DNA of 64,000 bases from Zantedeschia hybrid cultivar (Eukaryota; Streptophyta; Magnoliopsida; Alismatales; Araceae), in contig JARZZO010000003.1 in NCBI GenBank assembly GCA_030544215.1, positions 47,412,045 to 47,476,044 on the forward strand. Direction: 5' to 3'. The notes beneath the pieces were generated by a model. The model had not been told where the DNA came from. It made no database searches and was given only the letters and a program-made list of their open reading frames with translations. Below are positions 43,183 through 54,007 of this stretch, in pieces (positions within the stretch are counted from its first letter, which is position 1; each line of letters begins with the position of its first letter). The position numbers and the translations under genes are program-made.

Positions 43183-44838
43183 CTAAAATCTACTCGTAAC
43201 ACTTAGAGCAAATGCAACATCAGGCCGTGTACATAGCATGGCATACATGATAGATCCTATGGCAGAGGCATAGGGTATTCTATCCATGAATGCCCTCTCA
43301 TCAGGAGTATTAGGAGACTGCTCCTTTGAGAGAATAATTCCATGTCTCATCGGTATGAGACCTCTCTTGGAATTTTCCATGTCAAACCTTTTGACTATGG
43401 TATCTATGTACAAGGATTGGGTCATTCCAAGCATCCTCTTTGATCTATCTCTATAGATCCGTATTCCTAATACGTAGGATGCTTCTCCCAAATCCTTCAT
43501 GGAGAAGTGTTTCGACAGCCAAATCTTTACTGATGACATCATAGCTACATCATTTCCAATGAGTAGTATGTCATCTACGTAAAGAACTAGAAAAGTGACT
43601 GCACTCTCACTGGTCTTCTTATACACACAAGGCTCATCTTCATTCTTAATGAAGTCATAAGACTTGACTGCCTCGTCAAATCTTATGTTCCAGCTCCGGG
43701 AAGCCTGCTTCAGTCCATAAATGGACTTCTGAAGCTTGCACACTTTATCTGGAGATTCTTTGGATGTGAAACCTTTTGGTTGTATCATATACACCTCTTC
43801 CTCAAGGTTACCATTGAGGAAGGCAGTCTTCACATCCATCTGCCAGATTTCATAATCAAAATGTGCAGCAATGGCGAGCAGAACCCTGATCGACTTTATC
43901 ATGGCAACTGGTGAGAAAGTCTCGTGATAGTCAATTCCTTGCCTTTGACGATATCCCTTTGCCACCAACCTTGCCTTATAAGTGTCGATCCGTCCATCAG
44001 CACCGATCTTTCTCTTAAAGATCCACTTGCAACCGATGGGTACAATACCCTCGGGCAAGTCTTCCAAGTTCCAAACTTGGTTGGTGTACATGGACTGGAT
44101 TTCTGAGTTCATAGCTTCTCGCCATTTCCCGGCTTCTGGGCCTTTTATGGCCTCCTGGTAGGTTTTAGGATCATCATCCTCATTATATTGTACCTTAGAC
44201 TTACCTTCAGCAATATGTCCCATATATCGTTCAGGTAGTCTAGGTACTCTACCAGATCTACGAGGCTCATCTGTGTGTACCTGAACAGATTCAGGAACTA
44301 ATATCTCATCTGATGATAATGTAGCTGTTTGGGGATCTAGAACCTCTTCCAGTACTATTTTACTCCCACTGTCCTCCTGGAGAAGGTATTCCTCTTCCAG
44401 GAAGACAGCTTTCCTGGCGACAAACACCTTTTGTTCATCAGGATGGTAAAAATAGTATACAAAGGTTTCCTTTGGATATCCCACAAACCTACATTTATCA
44501 GTTCGTGATTCCAGCTTGTCTGGATCATGCCTCTTTACATGAGCAGGACAACCCCAGACTTTAACATGTTTAAATTCTGGTTTCCTGCCTTTCCATATCT
44601 CATATGGAGTAGAGGCCACAGACTTGCTTGGTATTCTGTTCAGTAGGTATGCTGCTGATTCTAGAGCATAACCCCAAATGGACACTGGTAATCCCGAAAA
44701 GCTCATCATGGATCGCACCATGTCCAACAAGGTGCGATTCCTCCTTTCTGATACACCATTCATCTGTGGTGTATATGGAGGGGTCAGCTGAGAAAGGATA
44801 CCATTATCCTTTAAGAATTGTGTGAAGTTAGTACTCAA
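43183..44838 (-). pseudogene. Copia integrase C-terminus and reverse transcriptase, copy 5
   Basis: 551 open codons on the minus strand. Residues 1-60 finish the integrase core (PQMNGVSERRNRTLLDMVRS, holding the Glu). A conserved C-terminal region follows (VWGCPAHVKRHDPDKLESRT, CRFVGYPKETF). RT starts near 245 (NSEIQSMYTNQVWNLEDL) with CKWIFKRKIGADG, YKARLVAKGYRQRQGIDY, MDVKTAFLNGN and YVDDILLIG near 420. All RT motifs look intact. Frame ends are TAG codons at expected Gln positions. Confidence 0.92.
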
Positions 44839-45714
44839 GTATTCTCCTCCTCGATCTGATCGAAGAGCTTTAATACTCTTTCCTAACTACTTCTCTACCT
44901 CATTCTTGAACTCCTTGAACTTCTCAAATGCTTCCGACTTGTACTTCATTAAGTACACATAGCCGAATCTTGAGAAGTCATCGGTGAACGTGATGAAGTA
45001 AGAAAAGCCACCTTTGGCTTGGGTGGACATTGGACCACATACATCTGAATGTATTAGTTCCAAAATGTCCTTGGCACGTTCTCCATGTCCAGTAAATGGA
45101 GATTTTGCCATCTTTCCCATAAGGCAGGGTTTACATGTTGCAAACGATTCATAATCGAATGTAGTTAAATAACCATGCTTATGCAACTTTTGCAATCTGC
45201 TTTCGCCAATTTGCCCAAGTCTACAATGCCACATGTAGGCTTGGTTCACACAATTCTTGCTCTTCTTAAGAGCTTTATCAATCTGAAGATTGTAATGAGA
45301 AACATCTAATAGATATAGACCGTTGACTAAAGATGCTGAAGCTATTGATTTATTACCATAATAAATCGAACAACTTCTATTCTCAATAGTCAACCTATAT
45401 CCTATCTTGTCCAAACAAGATATTGATATGATGTTCTTTATTATGCTAGGAACATAATAATAATCTTCTAAAAGTAAGGCGTCTCCTGACGGAAGCCTGA
45501 GGTTTGCTGTCCCAACAGCAATCGCCGCAACTTTTGCGCCGTTTCCTAACCTCAATTCCACCTCACCTTGTCTCAGCTTGCACTTACTTGTCAGCATCTG
45601 CACATTATGGCAGATATGAGAAGCGCATCCGGTATCCAATACCCAAGATGTGGAATCTCTAATTGACAAGTTGATGTCTATCATATAGATATCTGAAGCT
45701 TCATTCAGCTTCAC
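44839..45714 (-). pseudogene. Copia protease and integrase N-terminal half, copy 5
   Basis: The minus strand (45714-44887) starts at KLNEASDIYMIDINLS and has protease VLDTGCASHICHN with the intact triad, and EVELRLGNGAKVAAIAVG. Integrase zinc domain: MWHCRLGQIGES (second His of the HH pair is Gln) and CKPCLMGKM. Core: IHSDVCGPMST, FTDDFSRFGYVYLMKYKSE. A TAG at ~44887 in the place of a Gln codon after NEVEK breaks it from SDRGGEYLST, which carries the second Asp. Confidence 0.9.
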
Positions 45715-46010
45715 TCTTCCATGAGCTTTATCGTTAAGGAACTCCTTTCAGTTCCTCTTCCAGTGACCATACTGCTTATAGTAAAAGCAGTCACCCTTCA
45801 CTACTCTTTTACCTTTGTCCTTCGATCCTTTATCGTTAGCTGTCATTTCTGCTTCAGGGGCATCCAATGCCGATTCAGCAAGAGGATCAGCTCTAGAGAC
45901 AAAGTCAATGTGCTCATATCTGAAGACATTCTTCAGGTTTCTGAATCAATCCGAGTAGATCAGATAAGTCAAAAGGGCATCAAGTATGCCACGGAGTGGG
46001 TTATTTGACG
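45715..46010 (-). pseudogene. Copia gag with capsid deletion, copy 5
   Basis: Starts ATG at about 46010 (MSSNNPLRGILDA) and has a stop after LIYSD. After ~70 codons it jumps from DAPEAEMTANDK to GSKDKGKRVVKG and the zinc knuckle (CFYYKQYGHWKRN, then a stop at the last Cys). The second Cys is Tyr, as in copy 3. Against copy 3, about 170 codons of gag (roughly 19650-20165 there) are absent. Copy 4 has the same junction. No capsid can be made from this copy. Confidence 0.88.
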
Positions 46011-46102
46011 ACATAATTCCCTACAGGAGATAAGTAAAATCTATTTAACAGATGTTCAATTATTAAAATTTAAAACAAGACATGGTCTTTTGTTCAAGTT
46101 TA

Positions 46103-46530
46103 ACTCCCACTAATTTTCGACGGACTGTATAACCCTCAGTTATACAGAACGAGAGACGCCGACAGTCTCCTAGGGGGATCAGAATCTCAATGACTTGCAC
46201 TACAGCCTTGTGGATAGCACAACAAACTGTAATACAATCAGAGAGCACCCAACTCATGGGACTTGCAACTCCTTGTAATATCTGATCATAGCTTCGGTCC
46301 CCAGAGATTTAATGGCCTTGTGGATAGCACAACAAACCATTAATTCGGGTCTAAGCTAACCATCATTACGCGACGAGCATAGATTTGCATGCAGCCCTTG
46401 TGGATAGCACAACAAAGCTACATGGTTCCTCTACCCCGATCTTTAGGCATCTAATGCCATAGCCACAGTTTCTCCTCCCAATTAAGCAGGCCTTGTGGAT
46501 AGCACAACAAACCTGCCTAAAGTGATTCGA
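46103..46530 (-). promoter_or_regulatory. Four-hairpin array and two-hairpin junction upstream of gag, copy 5
   Basis: Plus-strand CTTGTGGATAGCACAACAAA or a near copy at 46207, 46317, 46397 and 46492; junction at 46103-46179 (CTCCCACTAAT, CTGTATAA/TTATACAG, GAGACGCCGACAGTCTCC). Same order and spacing as copies 3 and 4 on the minus strand. Confidence 0.72.
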
Positions 46531-46742
46531 ATCCTATGACTATAACGATGGTGGACCACGCGGTAAGTTCTTAACTACTCGCGTTACGGCTTAGAGTTTA
46601 TCTGAGGGTATTTAGATAACTTTTATCTTGGTCTCTCCTAGGTGATAGTATATAAATATATCGTATATATTTACTAAATACTATAACCTGCTTTGATTCA
46701 TAATCAAAAGAAAAACAATGCATCACATACATGTCTTTAGTG

Positions 46743-47118
46743 TGGTCATGGATAGCACAGTGGGTTTGACTGGAGCCAACAGTCAAACGTACACACAATC
46801 TAACACAACAATTACATTAGATATCCTGCAAACACATAGGCAAGAGATCTCCATCTTTTCGCCTTCCTAGTTGCAGTTGTGGATCGTCTTCCTCGGTTGC
46901 CTCGATCATATTACATTTAAATTCTAGAATTCACAAGTAAAAATGAAGAAGGCCTTATGGTGAGTACAAGAGTAAGAGGGAGGTAGAAATACATCGGAGT
47001 ATGAGTGAGAGAGGTGCGTAGACCTCTATTTATTAACAATTAATAATCAAACATACATCCACGATCCACACAATCCATTCATCACATGAATAATAAATTA
47101 AGTGCACATCCATGACCA
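46743..47118 (-). other. Long-range inverted repeat in the leader of copy 5
   Basis: TGGTCATGGAT (46743-46753) pairs perfectly with ATCCATGACCA (47108-47118), about 350 bases apart. Confidence 0.65.
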
Positions 47119-48984
47119 TGGTGTGTTTTAAACATTCCACACATGATTCAGCGCATCACATGGCTAAAATAAATGAGTTTTTCAAAATATATAAGTTTTG
47201 GCTTTCAAAAAGCTGGGATCCAATCAAAATTGGTATTTGAATTTCGAAAACTCATTTTATTATCTTAACATGTAATTAAATCAAAATTTAAAAGCATTAA
47301 ACACACATCACATGTGCACACATACCGAATTAATAATTCCAGATTATTCCTTGCAAATTAGAACATTTCTAATAATCTAACATTTAGATTAAACCCCATT
47401 AATAATCTAACAATTAGACTATTTTAAAGACTAATCTAACTCTTAGATTAATCCAATGAAGTCAATTAATAATTTAACAATTAAATTAATAATCAACCAA
47501 ATCAATTATTAACTACTAATCTAACACTTAGACTAGCCAATTAATGTTAATTATTAATTTAACTCTTAAACCAATAATTAACACTATCTAATTAATAATT
47601 AATTAATCTAACTCTTAGATTAGCTAATTAATTAATGCTAATGACTAATTTAACTCTTAAACTAGTAATTAACACAGATTAAATATTTAACCCCTAATCT
47701 AACTCTTAGATTAGTTAATTTAAAATCAATTATTAACTTAACACTTAAATTAATAATTAACTTTAATTAATTAATAATTACTAATCTAACTATTAGATTA
47801 GAAGATTAATGTTAATCATTAATTTAACCCTTAAATTAATAACTAACAATAATAATTAAGGATTATTAATTTAACACTTAAATTAGTCATTTAAGTTAAT
47901 TATTAATTTAACTCTTAAATTAATAACTAACTCTAATATTAATTAACAATTAGATGTTTTAATAGATAATAATCTAACATTTAGATTATTAAATATTAAT
48001 CACTAATTTAACAATAAAATTAGATAATTAAAGATAATTATTAGCTTAACCTTTATGCTAATAATTAACTCTAATCATATTACATCTAATTGCTAATTAA
48101 CATGATTAAAATCATTATGCCCAAATAATTAAAATTGATTAATAAATTTAAATATCAAAACCATTTTGAATTTTAAATTAATATCAGATTTTAATTTCAT
48201 AATTTAGGCATGGGGTTTACTTGTGGTTTATTTTAAGGGGAAATAAAACTAAATAGGCTCAGCCAAAAAGGCACCTGGCTCGAGCCAGGTGCGAGCCCTG
48301 GCTCAGCCAGAGGTTCGGACCCGAGGTCCCCTGGGCTGAGCCAGGGTCGCCAGCCAGCCAAGCTGGCTCGGGCCAGTTGAACTGGCCCGGCCCGGTGCAA
48401 CCGGGCTCGGGCGGACCAGTTCTCCCCCCCCCACCCGACAGCCTGCAACTCCCTAACCCTAGCCTCAGGTGGCTGCGCGGCTGGGCAATGCCTCCGCCGG
48501 CGAGCCCCAGGAGCCGCCGGCCCCGGCCGGCGTCGCCCCCGGCGCCGGCGACGTGCCCGGCGCCGGCAGGGCCGCCGTCGGCCTCCGATGGGGTGAAGAC
48601 TAACCCCAAAAAATCACTAAAAATCTGATTTTTGCAGGGTTTTAAATCCGATTTGGGGCTCGATTTTGTAGCTCTTCAAGGCCACCATGGCGCCGGCTAT
48701 CATGCCCAGTGTGTAGTGGTGACTATCACCAAGAGATCTGGGCATCCGGGCCGCCATCCCAACGCTTGGGAATCGATAACGAAGCCGCCAAAGTACCCCG
48801 GTTCATCATCTCATGAAGAACTCCGAAAATCTCAAATAAAATCCGAAAAATCACAGAAAAATAATCAAATTATTTGTGTTCATCTTATGAATACGATTCC
48901 GTCATTTTAATCGGATTAAACGTATGGAATAACTCAAGAAAAATTAATTTCGGAAACCGAAACGGGACGAGAAACAGTGGAACC
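47119..48984 (-). other. Leader of copia-A copy 5: AT array, GC island, copia-B-like segment
   Basis: AT-rich dyad array 47340-48220 with units such as AATCTAACTCTTAGATTAG; GC island 48240-48600; then 48600-48930 closely matching the copia-B leader. 48931-48984 returns to copia-A sequence before the primer site. Confidence 0.75.
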
Positions 48985-48998
48985 TGGCTCTGATACCA
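48985..48998 (-). other. Primer-binding site of copia-A copy 5
   Basis: The minus strand reads TGGTATCAGAGCCA, exact. Confidence 0.95.
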
Positions 48999-48999
48999 C

Positions 49000-50548
49000 T
49001 GTTGGGTTTTCTCGGTTTCTCCGGATCGCTCACGCAGCGGAAAAATAAAATATTTACAGCGATCCGTTCCCGTTTCGAAAACTAAAATACGATAATCGGA
49101 TTATCGAAGTTCTCACCATGTGCGGATTCGAATCCGCAGCCGTTCGGTTCCGTCGGTGTGACACCGCAAGCCGTGCAAACGCCCGGCCTCTAGCGAAGTC
49201 CACGCGATCCTCCCCGCGACATATATCCTCGAGTTCCTTGTTCTTCGCAGCCCACGAAGCCTCCGCCGGTCGCCGCAATGATCGCCGCAACGCGCGAACG
49301 ATTTTCCGTCGAACGGGATTCAGAGAAGCGGCGGAGCAGATCTGGATCTGCCTGGACGCTAGAGAGACAGAAACTGAGGAGGGGCGGCTAGGGTTAGCAG
49401 TAGCTTGTCCTGCTCAGCCCGTTCGCTATGTTTTATACTAACCGCGCGGTTTTCATAAAAACCCCTGGTTTGTATAAAACCCACTTATTTATCCATCGCC
49501 TTGAGAATCATGTGCGTGTGACCCTCTAGGCCCAAGTACCAGTCCAGTTAATGGCCCAATAAGCCCAGTGACTCCTCACTGGCTTTATTAATTAATTAAT
49601 AACCCTTTATTAATCAATTAATCAATCGAATTAATGTCGCACATCGAATTCGACCGGGCCTCCGATCACGTTGGGTGCCAAGCAACACCGAGTGAACCCG
49701 GAAGGTATTTGGGTTAAGTAACCCACTCTTAGAACCTTTCCGCCGACAGTTACCGCGTGGATAAAATCCTTCATTCGTACAATGTTCTCGAGTCAACTCA
49801 GGGTATGGCGAGCTGTCAAACCCTAACCGGTCGACTCACTTGGATTGGATGCCGCTGATGAATATCGGAGAACTCCTTTCCCGATATTATCGTCCGCCCT
49901 GGCCAGGGACGTTCGCGCATCCTTCCTAGAGCATTCTCTCTCTAAGTACCGAGAGCGAATGATTCCTTATTGACACACAATTCCCTTCGACGGTATTCCG
50001 CTGTACCCAATCCTTGGCGTATTAGAATCCCATAGCTAAAGATTCGTAAACCAATGTCAAAGCACAGAAGTCCACCGACAAGGTGTCCTTGGTGTCTCAG
50101 GTCCGAGGACCATCCACGCAACTGCGACAATAGAATCAAGCTGGTTGACAGTGAGGTACAATACCATCCAGCGATTCAGTCGGATCAGTTCAGTGAACTC
50201 ATTCTCCAATGAGCACTTACAGATTCGCCTTAGTGTCTCCACACAAGTGACTTATGAGATCAGTCACCCTCATCATATGAGCAGGAGTAATCTGTACTAG
50301 TCTAACCGGATATCCGATGTCCTTCTCGGATATCCTCCGACTATGAACGATTAAGAATATGTGTGTTTAGGTGATCAGTCTCATTAGTATGATCTCATCA
50401 TAATCTGATCACCATAGCACATATTCACGGACTTCATTATGAAACGATTATTAACGCAATTTACACATAATGAATATTATGCCATTATATTAATAAATGA
50501 ACGAGATTTACATTGTTAGATTGGCTTGTAGGCCACCTAAAACTAACA
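49000..50548 (-). repeat. Copia-A 5' LTR, copy 5, complete
   Basis: TGTTGGGTTTTCTC...CACCTAAAACTAACA, 1549 bp, flanked inside by the primer site and outside by TGGAG. It is the reference LTR for this family in the window. Confidence 0.95.
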
Positions 50549-50825
50549 TGGAGTAGTTCCAAGCATTTCAAATCTTGTTCCATTATTGTGTGACAACAAT
50601 GGGGCAATAGCTCAAGCGAAGGAGCCAAGATCACATCAGAAGTCAAAGCACATTCTGAGATGATTTCATCTGATTCGTGAGATTATCGCCCGAGGAGATA
50701 TAGTAGTTGAGAAAGTCTCATCTGAAGATGATGTAGCAGATCCCTTGACTAAGCCATTGTCTCAAAACAATTTAGAACGTCACCTTAAGTCTATGGGACT
50801 TAGACACATGGGTGATTGGCTATAG
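50549..50825 (+). pseudogene. Copia-B RNase H C-terminus
   Basis: Resumes the frame cut at 41333: VVPSISNLVPLLCDNNGAIA, SHQKSKHILRRFHLIREIIA and PLSQNNLERHLKSMGLRHMG, with stop TAG at 50823-50825. The TGGAG duplication encodes part of the junction. Downstream lies the polypurine tract. Confidence 0.92.
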
Positions 50826-50828
50826 TCT

Positions 50829-50839
50829 AAGTGGGAGAA
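50829..50839 (+). other. Polypurine tract of copia-B
   Basis: AAGTGGGAGAA directly before the 3' LTR (TGATAG at 50840). Confidence 0.9.
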
Positions 50840-52427
50840 TGATAGAATTGGGTGGCCTCAAAGCCAATCATTGTACATTCTAGTTCAGATTATTAATAAA
50901 GACAATCATTTCTTCATTTATAGTTCTTGCAAATTAACTATTGTAATGAAGGTCCTTAAAAAAATGTATGGGATATTGAATCATGATGAGATCATGATAG
51001 TGAGATCAATATCCTTGGTCACTTGTCTTAAACAGTTCTCGATCATAGGATATTTGAGATGGACATTAAATATCCGATAAAATCGACACAAGTTATGTCT
51101 TCTCATGTGATGAGGGTGAATGATCTCACATTCACTCGTGTGGTGACACTAAGACAAACTTGTGGGTGCTCATTAGAGAATGAGTTCACTGAACAGACCC
51201 AAATAAGAATTCTTGGATGGTAATTATACCTATTAGTCAACCAGGGAATTCAATCGTTGCAGTAGCACAGTTGGTCCTTTGACCTGAGTCACCAATGATA
51301 CCTTTTTTGTAGACCATTATATCTTGATTATCTGACTTGTGAACTTTAACCAATAAGTCCACGATAGTCGGTCTCTCAGATACAGTGGAAAGCTTGCGAA
51401 GGTAATTGACTGAACAACAAGGGATCACTCACTCTTGGTATAAGACTGGAGAGATAATGTCCTATGGATGTGTACACAGAAATCCCTGGCCATGGTAAAA
51501 TGAAAGAGATGTCTTTCTAGAAATTAACTGAATACTGGAGTCCATCTAAATAATGCGATAGAGGGTTTGACTACAAAACCATACCCTTGCGTTATTGGGA
51601 CATTGGATGAGTGAAGGATTTTATCTGTGCGGTATCTGCAGACGGAAATGTTCAATTAAAGGGAACAATATCCCTTATATCTTCTGGGATCATGAGGTAG
51701 TGTTTGGTGCTGTTCATGATCAGAAGGCCAAGTGAATTAATCATCAGATGATAATCCACTTGTTTATTAAATTAATCATTTAACATATTATGTTTAAATG
51801 ATAATTAATAAATATTAAACTCTAGAATTAGTTCTAAGTTTAATGGGCCTGAAACCGGACTGATATATGGGCCTAGAGGGTCACACACATAAGAGTTCTC
51901 GTCAGACGGTGAGAGACGTTAAATTTCATACTTATCTGGGTTTTTATGAAAAGCCGCAGGATAAACATGAAGATTTAATGGAGATTTATCCAAGGCCAAA
52001 CTCTTGGATAATCATGAGGATTAATCCTTGTGCTTATCCTTATTTCTATATAAGGAGGCCAAGGGGGAGGGGTAAAAAGTTAGTTGGACAAATTTTACAC
52101 CCCAGATTCTCTATCTCCTCTCTCTCTCTCTCCTTCTCTCTCTCTTGGAGTAGATCTGTCTCTCTCCGCGCATGGTGGATTTGAGATCTGGTCGGAGCAC
52201 TCAAGTCGAGGAGGAAATCGCGTCTGCAGCGGGAGCTCGTGTGGATACCTCTAGAGATCGTGCGCGTGCACGATTACCGAGTCGGAATCATCCACGGGAG
52301 ATTTGAAACCCCGCAAAGGTGAAGAACCGTTCTTCCCACGTTTGTTTTATTGTCCGTTTTACGATCCCAGCAACCGATACATAGGAATCGATTTTATTTT
52401 CCGCTGCGTTCTAGGCGATTCCTAACA
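50840..52427 (+). repeat. Copia-B 3' LTR
   Basis: TGATAGAATTGGGTGGCC...GGCGATTCCTAACA, 1588 bp, followed by TAGAC. Small indels distinguish it from the 5' LTR, for example a 12-bp difference near 35000 against 52215. Confidence 0.95.
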
Positions 52428-54007
52428 TAGACTACCCGAACAATATGTGGGACATATCGCTGAAGGTGAGTCTAAGGTTGAATATAATGAGGATGATGAT
52501 CCTAAAACCTACTACGAGGCCATTGAAGGCCCAGAAGCTGGGAAATGGCGAGAAGCCATAAACTCAGAAATCCAGTCTATGTACACCAACCAAGTTTGGA
52601 ACTTGGAAGACTTTCCTGAAGGTATTCTACGCATTGGATGCAAGTGGATCTTTAAGAGAAAGATCGGTGCTAATGGACAGATCGATACTTTTAAGGCAAG
52701 GTTGGTGGCAAAGGGATATCGTCAAAGGCAAGGAATTGATTATGACGAGACTTTCTCACCAATTGCCATGATAAAATCGATCAGATTTCTACTCGCCATT
52801 GCTGTACATTTTGATTACGAAATCTTGCAGATGGATGTGAAGACTGCCTTCCACAATGGTAACTTTGAGGAAAAGGTGTATATGATACAACCTGAAGGTT
52901 TCACATCTAAAGAGTTTCTAGATGGAGTGTGCAAGCTTCAGAGGTCTATTTATAGACTGAAGCAAGCTTCCCGGAGCTGGAACATAAAATTTGACGAAGT
53001 TGTCAAGTCTTATAACTTCATTACGAATGAACATGAGCCTTGTGTGTACAAGAAGACCAGTGAGAGTGCAGTCACTTTCCCAGTTCTTTACGTAGATGAC
53101 ATACTACTCATTAGGAGTGATGAAGTTATTAAGTCATCGGTAAAGATCTGGCTGTCGAAAAATTTCTCTATGAATGATTTGGGAGAAGCATCCTATGTAT
53201 TGGGAATACGGATCTACAGAGATAGATCAAAGAGGATGCTTGGAATGACCCAATCCATGTACATAGATACCATAGGCAAAAGGTATGGCATGGAAAATTC
53301 GAAGAAAGGTCTCATACCGATGAGACATGGAATTAATCTCTCAAAATAACAGTCTCATAAGACTCTTGATGAGAGGGCATTCATGGATAGAGCACCCTAT
53401 GCCTCTGCCATAGGATCTATCATGTATGCCATGCTATGTACATGGCCTGATGTTGCATATTCTCTAAGTGTTACGAGCAGATTTCAGGCTGATCCAGGCG
53501 AAGAGCATTGGAAGGTAGTGAAATGTATCCTTAAGCACTTGAGAAAAACGAATGATATATTTCTTGTATATGGAGGAGATGATTTGAAATTGCGAGGCTA
53601 TACTGACTCGAGTTTCTAGTCAGATCCAGATGATAGCAAGTCTACATCTGGATTTATGTTTACTTTGAACGAAGACGCAGTGTGCTGGAAGAGTTCCAAG
53701 CAAGCAACCACTGCAGATTCGATGACTGAAGCTGAGTACATTGCTGCAGCTGAAGCCGCCAAGGAAGCAGTGTGGTTGAAGAAATTCATCACCGATCTCG
53801 GCGTAGTTCCCAGTATCTCTGAACATGTTCCACTGTTGTACGACAGCAATGGAGCCATTGCTCAAGCAAAAGAGCCGCGGTCTCATAAGAAATCGAAGCA
53901 TATTTTAAGGCGCTTTCATCTAATCAAAGAGATCATATCTAGAGGAGATGTAATGGTGGAAAGAGTTCCATCTGTCGACAATGTAGTAGATCCACTGACA
54001 AAGCCGT
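52428..54007 (+). pseudogene. Copia RT and RNase H, copy 4, second part
   Basis: Continues the frame from 33599: PEQYVGHIAEGESKVEYNED, then EAINSEIQSMYTNQVWNLED, CKWIFKRKIGANGQIDTFKA, MDVKTAFHNGNFEEKVY and YVDDILLI (53089). RNase H: LRGYTDSSF, a TAG in the place of Gln, SDPDDSKSTS and ADSMTEAEYIAAAEA. A stop also follows INLSK. It ends VDPLTKPL at the solo C-LTR insertion (54008). Confidence 0.92.

Larger units (their letters stand above)
41334..50548 (-). mobile_element. Copia-A copy 5, gag-deleted, with TGGAG duplication
   Basis: LTRs at 41334-42580 (3') and 49000-50548 (5'), TGGAG at 41329-41333 and 50549-50553, primer site and polypurine tract in place. The internal region is in order: leader, hairpin array, deleted gag, protease, integrase, RT, RNase H. 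LTRs are about 97% alike, apart from a ~300-bp gap in the 3' LTR. It is among the youngest insertions here, since it lies inside copia-B, itself inside copy 4. It carries the same capsid deletion as copy 4. Confidence 0.95.
33600..52427 (+). mobile_element. Copia-B retrotransposon with both LTRs and TAGAC duplication
   Basis: LTRs at 33600-35197 and 50840-52427 begin TGATAG. TAGAC flanks the element at 33595-33599 and 52428-52432. Order: primer site, leader, hairpin array, gag, protease, integrase, RT, RNase H, polypurine tract. The RNase H is split by copia-A copy 5 (41334-50548); without it the element is about 9.6 kb. LTRs are about 98% alike by eye, so insertion was recent relative to copy 4. 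Multiple nonsense codons show it is no longer autonomous. Confidence 0.95.
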
